A stretch of DNA of 64,000 nt from Pseudomonas sp. S35 (lineage in GTDB: Bacteria > Pseudomonadota > Gammaproteobacteria > Pseudomonadales > Pseudomonadaceae), in assembly GCF_009866765.1 (NCBI RefSeq), contig NZ_CP019431.1, forward strand, positions 2,480,001-2,544,000, given 5' to 3'. Position 1 is the first letter of the stretch; every line of letters starts with the position of its first letter. Shown here one piece after another: positions 22,831 to 31,642 of the stretch. The notes beneath the pieces are model-generated. The model searched no databases. It had not been told where the DNA came from and worked only from the letters and a program-made list of their open reading frames with translations. Both the position numbers and the translations under genes were made by a program.

Positions 22831-24555
22831 CTAGCGGGTTTGCCGCTGGTGCTTCTTCAATCGATAGGCAAATTGCGCCCGGCTGAGCCCCACAAGCCTG
22901 GCAGCCGCCGCCAGGTTGCCGGCGTTCTGTTGCAGCGCTTCAGTGATCAGGCGCGACTCAAGGCCTTCAATGGAGAACCCCTGGTCCAATTGCCCCAGGG
23001 TGTCCAGCAGTGCAGGGCGGGACGTTGGCGCGGTATTCGACAGACTGCCGTGGTCATCCACACCGTACGGGTTCGCGGGCATCGGCTCATTGCGAAACAG
23101 GTGCACCAGGTCGATGGCTTGGCCTTCTTCACTGGCGATCAGGCCGCGTTCGATCAGGTTTTGCAGCTCACGCACATTGCCCGCGAAGTCGTAACGCAGC
23201 AGCACCTTCAGCGCACGCATGGTCAGGCCCACGGGCGTGCGCGCATATTCCTGGCAGAAGCGGGTGAGGAACGCGTTGATCAGCAGCGGGATGTCATCGC
23301 GGCGTTCACGCAACGGCGGCAGGGCGATGGGGTAGACGTTCAGCCGGTAGAACAGGTCTTCGCGAAACGTGCCGTCAGCCACCGCTTTACGCAGGTCGAT
23401 ATTGGTGGCGGCCACCACGCGCACATCCACCTTGATGCCGCGCACGCCACCGACCCGTTCGATCTCGCGCTCCTGCAACGCTCGCAGCAGTTTGCTTTGC
23501 CCGGCCAGGCTGAGGCAGGTGATTTCATCCAGAAACAGCGTGCCGCCCTGGGCCCGTTCGAAGCGTCCGGGCCGAGCGTGGGTGGCGCCGGTGTACGCGC
23601 CGCGTTCGACGCCGAAGAGTTCGGCCTCGATCAGGTTGTCCGGGATGGCTGCGCAATTGAGCGCCACGAACGGGTTGTCGTGGCGACGGCTGAGCTGGTG
23701 CAACTGGCGCGCGAACATTTCCTTGCCCACGCCAGACTCACCGCTGATCAGCACGGTGGCGGGCGTGAGCGCTACCCGTTGCAGCGCTTGCATCGCGGCG
23801 TTGAATGCCGCACTGGCGCCCACCAAGGGTTGTGGCGCCAGCGCGGCATTCAACGCCGGGCCAGGGCGGGGGGCGACGGTGGTGGGGCTGCTGACGGCCT
23901 GGGCCACATTCAAGTAACGCAGGTCCTGCTCGACGTCACCCCATTGTTCGGCGGTCTTGCCGATCACCCGGCAACTGCTGTGGCCCATGCCCCGGCATTC
24001 CACTTCGCGGAAAATCACCAACTGCCCGAACAGGCCGCTGACAAAACCGATGGCATAGCCGGTCTCCGTCCAGCACACCGGGTCCTGGCCGATGCCATAC
24101 GCGCCCACATGTTCATCCGCCTCGCAGGAGTGGTGCCAGAGAAACTCGCCTTCATAAAAACCCGAGTCGGCATCGAACTTGAAGTGCAGCGGTTCGACCT
24201 TGGTCATGCCTTCCAGGGTGTGCAGGTGCGTCCCGGCGCGGAACACCGCGGCGGCGTCGGCCTGCGGCCAGCGTTCGCGGATCAACCGGGCATCCCTGGC
24301 GCCGGAGGCGTAGCCGGTACGGGTAAACAGACCACGCGCCAGTTCCAGCCCCAGGCGCTCGATGACTTCCCCGCGCAGGGCACCGAACGAGGAACTGTGC
24401 AGCAGCAACATACGTTGGTCGTTGAGCCAGATACGCCCGTCTTCGGGAGAGAAGAACAGGCAGTCGGTCAGCTCGGCAGGCGTCGGCGAACTGCTGTCGC
24501 TGAGTTGGCGGCTGTCGCCCCGTGGCGGGAGCGGTGCGGTGTGGGGATTAGTCAT
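22831..24555 (-). CDS. Sigma-54-dependent activator, XylR/DmpR type
   Basis: 574 residues. An XylR_N effector domain lies at ~28-130 ([20 protein letters not shown]), then V4R at ~135-200 ([32 protein letters not shown]). AAA+ follows at ~245-480 with Walker A GESGVGKE, the sigma-54 contact loop GAYTGA (variant of GAFTGA), Walker [10 protein letters not shown] and the C-terminal Fis-type helix ([20 protein letters not shown]). Such proteins are activated by direct binding of aromatic compounds to the A domain. It is divergent from the aldehyde dehydrogenase-calA operon, which has a clear -24/-12 promoter and an XylR-like site, so it should activate coniferyl alcohol (or a similar phenolic) catabolism. 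Confidence 0.92.
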   Translation of the reverse strand: MTNPHTAPLPPRGDSRQLSDSSSPTPAELTDCLFFSPEDGRIWLNDQRMLLLHSSSFGALRGEVIERLGLELARGLFTRTGYASGARDARLIRERWPQADAAAVFRAGTHLHTLEGMTKVEPLHFKFDADSGFYEGEFLWHHSCEADEHVGAYGIGQDPVCWTETGYAIGFVSGLFGQLVIFREVECRGMGHSSCRVIGKTAEQWGDVEQDLRYLNVAQAVSSPTTVAPRPGPALNAALAPQPLVGASAAFNAAMQALQRVALTPATVLISGESGVGKEMFARQLHQLSRRHDNPFVALNCAAIPDNLIEAELFGVERGAYTGATHARPGRFERAQGGTLFLDEITCLSLAGQSKLLRALQEREIERVGGVRGIKVDVRVVAATNIDLRKAVADGTFREDLFYRLNVYPIALPPLRERRDDIPLLINAFLTRFCQEYARTPVGLTMRALKVLLRYDFAGNVRELQNLIERGLIASEEGQAIDLVHLFRNEPMPANPYGVDDHGSLSNTAPTSRPALLDTLGQLDQGFSIEGLESRLITEALQQNAGNLAAAARLVGLSRAQFAYRLKKHQRQTR

Positions 24556-24619
24556 TGTTATGCCCCTGCAAAGCGAATGAACGATATGAGTAGCTGCTCA
24601 GATAGTTATTAAACATAAC

Positions 24620-24635
24620 CTTATCAATTGAACAA
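24620..24635. promoter_or_regulatory. XylR-like upstream activating site
   Basis: CTTATCAATTGAACAA matches the XylR-type UAS (TTGATCAATTGATCAA) at 13 of 16 positions, including the central TCAATTGA. It lies ~110 bp upstream of the -24/-12 promoter and 64 bp upstream of the activator start on the other strand, the usual geometry for an enhancer-type site. No second full copy was found. Confidence 0.6.
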
Positions 24636-24744
24636 GTCGCCCGGTGGCGGTTTTTGCCGCGGACCACCCGGTGAAGGTTGTGCGGCAGCTGGAAGGCCCC
24701 GGTCCAGAGCCCTCGGCGGTTTATGTCAGTGTCACCCTGTGCAA

Positions 24745-24761
24745 GCGGCACAGCCTTTGCT
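24745..24761 (+). promoter_or_regulatory. Sigma-54 (-24/-12) promoter
   Basis: GCGGCACAGCCTTTGCT carries the GG (24747-24748) and GC (24759-24760) pairs separated by 10 bases, plus most of the TGGCAC-N5-TTGCA consensus. It ends about 63 bp before the aldehyde dehydrogenase ATG. With the divergent sigma-54 activator it explains control of the coniferyl-alcohol operon. Confidence 0.72.
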
Positions 24762-24824
24762 CAAGGCTTGATGCGGCGTTTGCACTCGTGCAGGCGATGA
24801 CAATTACAAGAACCGGGAGTTGCC

Positions 24825-26300
24825 ATGTCAGTGTCTGAAACCACCCACCTGTTACAGCGGGCCCTTGAGTCCGAATGCCTGTTCAACGGCGATTGGATAC
24901 CGGCCTCGGGGTCCGTGATCCCCGTGCTTGAACCCGCCACCGGCGAACCGCTGATGCGCAGCGCGATGGCCAGCCCGGCCGACATCGCCGTGGCCAGCCG
25001 CAGCGCCGCCCTGGCCCAACCGGCGTGGGCCGCACTCGGCCCACGGGAGCGCGCCGAGGTGTTTCGCAAGGCGGCGGATGTGGCGCAGCAGTCCTTTGCC
25101 GAGCTGGCGCTGTACGTCGCACGGGAAACCGGGGGCGCGTTGTTCAAGGGCGAACACGAAGTGCGTGAAGCCATTGTGCTGCTGCATCAGGCGGCGGGCC
25201 TGTTGTCTCAACCTCACGGCGTGGTGCTGCCCAGCGCAGCGGGGCGCTTGTCCTATGCACGGCGTCAGCCCCACGGCGTAGTCGGGGTGATTTCACCGTT
25301 CAATTTTCCGCTGATCCTGTCGCTGCGCTCGGTAGCACCGGCCCTGGCGGCGGGCAACGCGGTGGTGCTCAAGCCCGACCCGCAGACCCCGGTCAGCGGT
25401 GGTTTTCTGATCGCCCGGCTCTTCGAAGAAGCGGGCCTCCCCAAAGGCCTGCTGCACGTATTACCCGGCGCCGCGCCGGCAGGTGAAGCGCTGTGCCGCG
25501 ACCCCAATGTGCGGATGATCGCGTTCACTGGCTCCACGGCAGCGGGGCGCAAAGTCGCCGAAACCGCTGGGCGCCACCTGAAAAAAGTCGCGCTGGAACT
25601 GGGCGGCAAGAACCCGTTGATCATTCTCGAGGACGCCGACCTCGACCTGGCCGCCAGCAATGCGGCCTGGGGCGCCTGGCTGCATCAAGGGCAGATCTGC
25701 ATGGCGACCGGGTTGATTCTGGCCCATGAATCCATCGCCGCCAGCCTCACCCGCAAGCTGGTGGACAAGGCCCGGGCGCTCACCGTGGGCAACGCCGCCC
25801 GCGGTGAAGCTGCGCTCGGTCCATTGATCAACCAACGCCAGTTGCAGCGCGTGCACGAGATCGTCAGCGAAAGCCTGGCGGCGGGCGCACGGCTGGAGGC
25901 GGGCGGCGAATACGACCAGCTGTTCTACCAACCCACCGTGCTCAGCGGGGTGCGGCCGGGCATGCGCGCCTTTGACGATGAAATGTTTGGGCCGGTGGCC
26001 GCGGTGGTCGGTTTTGCCACGGACGAGGAGGCCATCGAATTGGCCAACCGCACAGAATACGGCCTCTCGGCCGCGATCATTTCGCCCTCGGTGGGGCGTG
26101 CCATGGCCATTGGCGAGCGGCTGGAGTGCGGCCTGCTGCACATCAACGACCAGACCGTGGCGGACGAATGCATCAACCCCTTCGGCGGGCGCGGTGCCTC
26201 GGGCAATGGCGGCAGCGTGGGCGGGCCGGCCGACTGGGACGAATACACCCAGTGGCAATGGGTCACCGTGAAAAACACGCCGCCGAACTATCCCTTCTGA
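24825..26300 (+). CDS. Aromatic aldehyde dehydrogenase (benzaldehyde/coniferyl-aldehyde type)
   Basis: 491 residues, NAD(P)-dependent aldehyde dehydrogenase fold. E258 in ALELGGKNP and catalytic C292 in HQGQICMATG are present, as is the cofactor loop AFTGSTAAGRK. Long stretches resemble XylC benzaldehyde dehydrogenase (LHQAAGLLSQPHGVVLPSA; ending NPPNYPF). The gene is first behind the sigma-54 promoter and 44 bp before calA, so oxidation of coniferyl aldehyde to ferulate is a natural role. Vanillin or benzaldehyde are alternatives. It differs clearly from the vdh product at 32551. Confidence 0.87.
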   Translation: MSVSETTHLLQRALESECLFNGDWIPASGSVIPVLEPATGEPLMRSAMASPADIAVASRSAALAQPAWAALGPRERAEVFRKAADVAQQSFAELALYVARETGGALFKGEHEVREAIVLLHQAAGLLSQPHGVVLPSAAGRLSYARRQPHGVVGVISPFNFPLILSLRSVAPALAAGNAVVLKPDPQTPVSGGFLIARLFEEAGLPKGLLHVLPGAAPAGEALCRDPNVRMIAFTGSTAAGRKVAETAGRHLKKVALELGGKNPLIILEDADLDLAASNAAWGAWLHQGQICMATGLILAHESIAASLTRKLVDKARALTVGNAARGEAALGPLINQRQLQRVHEIVSESLAAGARLEAGGEYDQLFYQPTVLSGVRPGMRAFDDEMFGPVAAVVGFATDEEAIELANRTEYGLSAAIISPSVGRAMAIGERLECGLLHINDQTVADECINPFGGRGASGNGGSVGGPADWDEYTQWQWVTVKNTPPNYPF

Positions 26301-26344
26301 GCCCCGGCTCACGCATGCCTATACAACAATAAGAGGGCTTGAAC

Positions 26345-27112
26345 ATGAACCTGTACCGCAAAACCTTGATCGTGACCGGCGTGGCGTCGGGCATTGGTGC
26401 GGAAGTCGCACGATTGGCGCGCTTCCAGGGCGCCACCGTGATCGGCGTCGATCGCCATGAACCGCAGTTGACACTCGATGGCTTTCTCCATGCCGACCTG
26501 AGCGATCCCACCAGCATCGATGCACTGGTGGCGCGTCTGCCGCAGCGGGTCGATGCGCTGTGCAACATTGCCGGCGTGCCCGGTACGGCGCCGGTGCAAA
26601 CGGTGGCCGAGGTCAATTACCTGGGCTTGCGCTGTCTTACCCAAGCACTGCTGCCACGCCTGTCGAAGGGCGGCAGCATCGTCAATGTGGCCTCGGTGCT
26701 TGGCGCGCAGTGGCCGCAGCGGTTGGCCTTGCACAAAGCGCTGGCGGCGACCGAAAGCTTCAGGGCCGGGCAGCAGTGGCTGGCGGCCAATCCGGTCGAA
26801 CAGGCCGAGTGTTATCAATACTTCAAGGAGGCGCTCATCGTCTGGAGCCTGCAGCAATCCCAGGGTTGGTTTCGCGACCATTCGGTGCGCATCAACTGCG
26901 TTGCGCCGGGGCCGGTGTTCACGCCGATCCTGGGCGATTTTGTCAGCATGCTCGGGCCGGAGCGGGTGGCCCAGGACAGCCAGCGCATGACCCGTCCGGC
27001 CCTGGCCGATGAGGTGGCTTCGGTAATCACGTTCCTGTGCTCGGACGCGGCGCGCTGGGTCAACGGGGTCAACCTGCCGGTGGACGGCGGGCTGGCGGCC
27101 ACCTACGTGTAG
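26345..27112 (+). CDS. calA: Coniferyl alcohol dehydrogenase CalA
   Basis: 255-residue short-chain dehydrogenase. N-terminal NAD site TGVASGIGAE, NNAG-equivalent LCNIAGVPGT, catalytic Ser in NVASVLGAQ, and a spaced Tyr/Lys in CYQYFKEALI. The divergent catalytic region around KEALIVWS and the PVDGGLAATYV end closely match my recollection of CalA of Pseudomonas sp. HR199, which oxidises coniferyl alcohol to the aldehyde. It follows the aldehyde dehydrogenase in the sigma-54 operon. The ATG at 26345 (not the TTG at 26339) fits the family N-terminus. Confidence 0.87.
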   Translation: MNLYRKTLIVTGVASGIGAEVARLARFQGATVIGVDRHEPQLTLDGFLHADLSDPTSIDALVARLPQRVDALCNIAGVPGTAPVQTVAEVNYLGLRCLTQALLPRLSKGGSIVNVASVLGAQWPQRLALHKALAATESFRAGQQWLAANPVEQAECYQYFKEALIVWSLQQSQGWFRDHSVRINCVAPGPVFTPILGDFVSMLGPERVAQDSQRMTRPALADEVASVITFLCSDAARWVNGVNLPVDGGLAATYV

Positions 27113-27193
27113 GGCGCGCTACAGCGCTATGCCCCGGTGCGGATCCACCGCGCCGGGGGTCTTGAACAACAACAAAAATACAGGACATCCAAG

Positions 27194-28141
27194 ATGCTCA
27201 AGCCTATCTTGCGGCCGGTTGCGGCCATGACGTTTGTTGCGCTGTCATCCACTGCATACGCTTACGACTTGCCCGGACTCAACCTGGGCAGCACCAGTTT
27301 CTACGACGGCTCACCGGCACCGGCCGGGCCCGGTTGGTACCTGGAGGAATACCTGACCTATTCACGCGCCAGCCGCTTCAATGATGCCAACGGCAACAAG
27401 CTGGCGTTGCCCAGGCAGGACGTGGAAGTGGTGGCGCCTACCACACAGATCATCTACGTTGGCCAGCCCCTGGCCAACGGTGCGATGCCCGGATTCACCG
27501 TGATCAACACGTCCCTGGCCTATGTGGATGTGGACGACGGTTTGAATAACGCGGCGTTGAGTTCCCGTGCCGGCCTGGGCGACTTGGTTGTTGGTCCGTT
27601 CCTGCAACTGCCGACCCTGAGCCGCGCCGATGGCAGCCCGCTGTTGACCCAGCGGGTCGAAGTTGATGTGGCGATCCCGGTAGGTGCCTACGACCGCAAG
27701 CGTTCGATCAACCCCGGCAGCAACTTCTGGTCTTTTAACCCGTATTACGCAGCGACCTACTGGTTCAACCCGAAGTGGTCGGCCAGCGGGCGATTCATGT
27801 ACCTGTGGAACGGCAAGAATGACCAACCGTCGGCCAGTTTCGGCGATGTCTCCGACACCCAGGCCGGGCAGGCGCTGCATGCCAACCTGACGTTGCAGTA
27901 CGCAATCGACCAGCAACTGAGCGTGGGCTTGAATGGCTATTGGTTGAAGCAGATCACCGACACCGAGGTGCAGGGGCATGCGGTGAGTGGGCGGCGGGAA
28001 AAGGTCTGGGCCATTGGCCCAGGCCTGGTCTACGCGTTCAACAAGGAGAATGTCCTGTCAGTGAACGCGTATTTTGAGCAGGAAGCGGTGAACCGCACCC
28101 AGGGCAACAAGCTGGTGTTTAACTGGTTGCACCAGTTCTAG
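27194..28141 (+). CDS. SphA/MetA-pathway family outer-membrane protein
   Basis: 315 residues. A Sec signal peptide (MLKPILRPVAAMTFVALSSTAYA) precedes a beta-rich mature protein typical of the 'phenol MetA degradation' group, with repeated aromatic strands (FWSFNPYYAATYWFNPKWSA) and a C-terminal strand ending HQF. These proteins are thought to form outer-membrane channels for hydrophobic or aromatic substrates. It is 81 bp after calA on the same strand and probably in the same operon. Its 3' end overlaps the convergent MFS gene by 23 bp. Confidence 0.75.
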   Translation: MLKPILRPVAAMTFVALSSTAYAYDLPGLNLGSTSFYDGSPAPAGPGWYLEEYLTYSRASRFNDANGNKLALPRQDVEVVAPTTQIIYVGQPLANGAMPGFTVINTSLAYVDVDDGLNNAALSSRAGLGDLVVGPFLQLPTLSRADGSPLLTQRVEVDVAIPVGAYDRKRSINPGSNFWSFNPYYAATYWFNPKWSASGRFMYLWNGKNDQPSASFGDVSDTQAGQALHANLTLQYAIDQQLSVGLNGYWLKQITDTEVQGHAVSGRREKVWAIGPGLVYAFNKENVLSVNAYFEQEAVNRTQGNKLVFNWLHQF

Positions 28142-29336
28142 GCAGGTTCAGCGGCGCCGCACGCACCATCACGCTGATGATGGTGAGCGCGGCGATCACC
28201 ACGCCGGGGGAAGTCGCCAGCAGCACGCCGGCGGTACCGGCGCCGGCCGCGAGCAGTTGCCCGGCGGCCAGCGGCCCGGCCACCGAGCCCAACCGGCCGA
28301 TGGCCACGGCCGCACCCACGCCGGTGGCGCGCACCGCAGTGGGGTAGGCGGGTGGGGCGCTGGCGTACAGCACCAGTTGCGCGGCCATTACGAACAAGCC
28401 GGCGGCGAAACCTGCAATGGCCATCGGCACGATGCCCACCGACAGGCCGACCCCGGCCAACGCCGCCAGCAACCCCGCATACACGGACAGCACCACTTTT
28501 AGCGCGTTGCATCGGTCCAGCAGCACACCGCCGAGCAGCGAACCGAGGGCGCCGCCGATATTGAAGAGCATCTGCACCATGCCCGCCTGGGGTTTGCTGA
28601 AACCTTGTTCAAGCAACAACGACGGCAACCAGTTGAGCAGCATGTACATCACGGTCAGGGTGAAGAAGTAGCTGAGCCACAGCGCCAGCGTGGTGCGGGC
28701 GCGACCCTCGCCGAACAGCGCCTGGCCCGTGGAGGGACGAGGGTTGTGGGTGTGTTCGACCTGTTGGCGAAAGGCGTTGGACTCGGGCAGCAGCAGGATC
28801 ATCAGCGGCACGGCCAGCAACGGCGCGAGGCCGCCGATGATAAAGGTGGTTTGCCAGTGTTCACTGGAAAACATCGCCACCACGGCGGCCAGTGCGCCAC
28901 CCAGCGGCACGCCGCAGTACATGACACTGATGGCGGTGCCGCGATTGCGTTCGCTGACGGCTTCGGCGCACAACGCGATCAGGTTCGGCAGTGCCGCACC
29001 CAGGCCCAGCCCGGTCAGGAAGCGCACCAGCAACAGGCTTGAGTAACTCTCAACAAATGCAGTGCTCAGGGAGAACAGCCCGAACAGCAGCACCGCGCTC
29101 ACCAGGATTTTCTTGCGGCCGATACGGTCGGCGATCCAGCCGCCAAAGAACGCCCCCGGCAGCAGGCCGATGATCCCGACGCTGAATACCCAGCCGAGCA
29201 TTTTCGGGTCCAGGGCAAAGCTGTGGCGCAGCCCGGCAGCGGTGGTGCCGGCGGCCTGCAGATCGAACCCTTCGATCAGCGCAACGATGAAACACAAAGC
29301 GATCGTCAGCGTCGAACGACGCGATGGACTGTTCAT
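28119..29336 (-). CDS. MFS aromatic acid transporter (AAHS type)
   Basis: 405 residues with 12 predicted helices. The first is ALCFIVALIEGFDLQAAGTT with the D that marks aromatic acid:H+ symporters (PcaK, MhpT, BenK). The cytoplasmic loop GWIADRIGRKKIL is the MFS motif A. By context it may import a hydroxycinnamate or vanillate. The ATG at 29336 is used; a TTG two codons upstream is less likely. It is divergent from the OprD gene and converges on the SphA-like gene. Confidence 0.87.
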   Translation of the reverse strand: MNSPSRRSTLTIALCFIVALIEGFDLQAAGTTAAGLRHSFALDPKMLGWVFSVGIIGLLPGAFFGGWIADRIGRKKILVSAVLLFGLFSLSTAFVESYSSLLLVRFLTGLGLGAALPNLIALCAEAVSERNRGTAISVMYCGVPLGGALAAVVAMFSSEHWQTTFIIGGLAPLLAVPLMILLLPESNAFRQQVEHTHNPRPSTGQALFGEGRARTTLALWLSYFFTLTVMYMLLNWLPSLLLEQGFSKPQAGMVQMLFNIGGALGSLLGGVLLDRCNALKVVLSVYAGLLAALAGVGLSVGIVPMAIAGFAAGLFVMAAQLVLYASAPPAYPTAVRATGVGAAVAIGRLGSVAGPLAAGQLLAAGAGTAGVLLATSPGVVIAALTIISVMVRAAPLNLPRTGATS

Positions 29337-29644
29337 GGGCAACCCTCATTGTTGTTTTTGTTGTGATGGCGAGCCTGACCGGCTGCTGGCAATTAAGATA
29401 ACAAATATAACTATAAAAAGAACGGCGCCAAATCTGCTGCGCAAATCATCGTGCAAGCCGTCTAACCCAGTTGTTTGAGATGGGTCAGCGCAGAAAAATC
29501 CAAAATAGATAATGTTATTAACGTTCGATTATCGGTCACATGCAGTTGACGAGTGCCTCCGGCTGTTTCCATTCTCTGCTCGCAAGACCGCTTGGGCCAA
29601 ACGCCTGACACCCCAAAAACAACAACAAAAAATGGACATCGAAC
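29337..29644. promoter_or_regulatory. Divergent promoter region with a motif shared with the ech promoter
   Basis: 308 bp between MFS and OprD genes, AT-rich from ~29390 to 29520. CAAATATAACTAT at 29402-29414 matches the reverse complement of the ech promoter segment 31582-31594 at 11 of 13 bases. A second AT-rich block (AATAGATAATGTTATTAACG) lies near 29505-29525. The shared motif could be the MarR-type repressor site. No clear -35/-10 pair was identified. Confidence 0.4.
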
Positions 29645-30961
29645 ATGCCAAAACTCCCCACGGGCGCCGTCGCGGCGGCCTGCTGTGTGTCAAATAGCAC
29701 TCCACGCCTGCTCAGTGCACTGCTGATGCTCGGTGTGCTGCCCACTCCACTGTGGGCAGCGGGGTTTATTGACGACAGCCACGGCACCCTGACCTTGCGC
29801 AATTATTACCTGGACCGTGACTACAAGGACGACGGCGCCAAGACGGCGGCGCGGGAATGGGCCCAGGCGTTCATCCTCAATCTGGAATCGGGCTACACCC
29901 CAGGCCCGCTGGGCTTTGGCCTGGATGTACGCGGGTTGATGGGGGTCAAGCTCGACTCCTCGCCAGACCGCAGTGGCACCGAGCTGCTGCCGGTGTCGGC
30001 CAGCGACAAGCGCGCCGCCGATGAATACTCGCGCCTGGCGCCCACCGCCAAGCTACGGTTTGCCCAAACCACGGTGAAGGCCGGCGATGTCTCGATCTTC
30101 CTGCCATTCGCCTTTGCCAGCCCGTCGCGCCTGCTGCCGCAGACCTTTCGCGGCGCCACGTTGAGCTCCAAGGACATCGACGGGCTGACCCTGAACACCG
30201 GCTATATCGACCGCATCAACAAGCGTGATTCCACCGACTACCAGGCCATGACCATCGCGTCGCCCAACCGGCGTTTCAACGCGACCGCGACCACCTCGCA
30301 CCTGGCGTACGTCGGCGGTGATTACCAGGTCAACAAAGACCTCAGCCTGCGCGCCTATCATGCCGAAGTCGCGGACCTCTACCAGCAGGACACCCTGGCG
30401 CTGCTGCACAACCTGCCGGTGGGCGATGGTGTGCTCACCAGTGATGTGCGCAGCTTTTTCAGTCGCGAGGACGGCAGCGCCAAGGCCGGCAAGGTGGATA
30501 ACCGCAACCTCTCGGCGCTGTTCGGCTACCGCTTCGGTGGGCATCGCGTCAGCCTGGGCTACATGCATTCCAGCGGGGATACAGCCACGCCGTATATCTC
30601 CGGCACCGAGTTGATGGGCATGAGCGAACTGACCATGAGTTCGGACTTTCTCAACGCCAAGGAGCGCACCTGGCAGGCCATCTATGACTATGACTTTGCG
30701 GCATCGGGTGTGCCGGGGCTCAAGAGCCGGCTGCGTTATGTGCGCGGCGACAACATCGAGCTGGCGGCCTTCAATGCCGAGGACCGCAAGGAGCGCGAGT
30801 TCCAGATGGAGCTGGGCTACGTGATTCAGAGCGGCCCGCTGAAGAACGTCGGGCTGATGGCGCGCAAGTCGATCTACCGTAACGACTTCCCGGGCGGGGC
30901 GGCTTTTCGCGATGAAAACCAGACCCGCTTCCTGGTGCTCTACACCGTGGCGCTGTGGTAG
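29645..30961 (+). CDS. OprD-family outer-membrane porin
   Basis: 438 residues with a signal peptide (around LLSALLMLGVLPTPLWA) followed by GFIDDSHGTLTLRNYYLDRD, the conserved OprD start. Later OprD features include AREWAQAFILNLESGYTPG, GVDVRGLMGVKLDSSPDR-like sequence and the LSMSYxRTFK-like C-terminal strands ending FLVLYTVALW. The Opd subfamily takes up aromatic acids such as vanillate, benzoate or ferulate. The neighbouring MFS symporter could provide the inner-membrane step. Confidence 0.9.
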   Translation: MPKLPTGAVAAACCVSNSTPRLLSALLMLGVLPTPLWAAGFIDDSHGTLTLRNYYLDRDYKDDGAKTAAREWAQAFILNLESGYTPGPLGFGLDVRGLMGVKLDSSPDRSGTELLPVSASDKRAADEYSRLAPTAKLRFAQTTVKAGDVSIFLPFAFASPSRLLPQTFRGATLSSKDIDGLTLNTGYIDRINKRDSTDYQAMTIASPNRRFNATATTSHLAYVGGDYQVNKDLSLRAYHAEVADLYQQDTLALLHNLPVGDGVLTSDVRSFFSREDGSAKAGKVDNRNLSALFGYRFGGHRVSLGYMHSSGDTATPYISGTELMGMSELTMSSDFLNAKERTWQAIYDYDFAASGVPGLKSRLRYVRGDNIELAAFNAEDRKEREFQMELGYVIQSGPLKNVGLMARKSIYRNDFPGGAAFRDENQTRFLVLYTVALW

Positions 30962-30962
30962 A

Positions 30963-31454
30963 TCAGCGGTCCTGATAGACCTTCTTGAGCAAGCGCAGCA
31001 GCTCTGCACGTTCTTCGACGTCCAGGGCTGCGGTGGCGTCCAGGTCGCTTTGCGCGGCGATGTCCTTGAGTTCCTTGAGCAAGGCTTCGCCGGGTTTGCT
31101 CAGGAAGATCCCGTAGGAGCGCTTGTCCGGCTTGCAGCGCACGCGCACGGCGAGGGCGCGGCTTTCCAGCTTGTTCAGCAACGGCACCACCTGGGGTGGT
31201 TCGATGGCCAGGGCGCGTGCCAGGTCGGCCTGCATCAGGCCGGGGTTCTGCTCGATGATCGCCAGGGCCGAGAACTGCGCCGGGCGCAGGTCATGGTCGG
31301 ACAGCCGGCTGATCAGGTTCTGGAACAGCTTGAGCTGGGCGCGACGCATGGCGTAACCGATCAGATCGTCCAGGGCCGAATCCAGCGGTGGCTGTACCTC
31401 GTCATTGTCGGGCAGGGCCTGGCTGGCGGCGGCGATGTTGGAAGGCTTGGCCAT
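30963..31454 (-). CDS. MarR-family repressor, probable feruloyl-CoA sensor (FerR-like)
   Basis: 163 residues. Winged helix at ~55-125 (LRPAQFSALAIIEQNPGLMQ, then the wing KPDKRSYGIFLS). It is divergent from ech. In other ferulate clusters the adjacent MarR protein represses ech-vdh-fcs and is relieved by hydroxycinnamoyl-CoA thioesters. The same role is likely here. It ends one base beyond the OprD stop, convergent with it. Confidence 0.83.
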   Translation of the reverse strand: MAKPSNIAAASQALPDNDEVQPPLDSALDDLIGYAMRRAQLKLFQNLISRLSDHDLRPAQFSALAIIEQNPGLMQADLARALAIEPPQVVPLLNKLESRALAVRVRCKPDKRSYGIFLSKPGEALLKELKDIAAQSDLDATAALDVEERAELLRLLKKVYQDR

Positions 31455-31576
31455 TAGCAGTGCAATCCTCAGAAGGTAGCGGTTAAGAAGGCTATCTAGT
31501 TTGCCGGGGTTGGCGCGTTGTGGCTACGCTGGTTTTTCACAGCAGTGAAATATTGGTTATTCAGATTAATGGTTAA

Positions 31577-31605
31577 TTGACATAACTATATTTGCGGTTT
31601 AATTT
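31577..31605 (+). promoter_or_regulatory. Candidate sigma-70 promoter of the ferulate operon
   Basis: TTGACA at 31577-31582 is a perfect -35; TAATTT at 31600-31605, 17 bp later, is a modest -10. The spacer holds ATAACTATATTTG (31582-31594), whose reverse complement recurs near the MFS start at 29402-29414. This overlap would suit repression by the neighbouring MarR protein. About 38 bp separate it from the ech ATG. Confidence 0.5.
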
Positions 31606-31642
31606 CGAATCATCTTCACACCCAGAACAAGAGCGTACCGCC

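Noticed and set aside
22840..24612. 590-codon plus-strand frame opposite the sigma-54 activator
   Set aside because: It mirrors a gene with complete V4R, AAA+ and HTH motifs. High GC makes such antisense frames common; no ribosome site or domain supports it.
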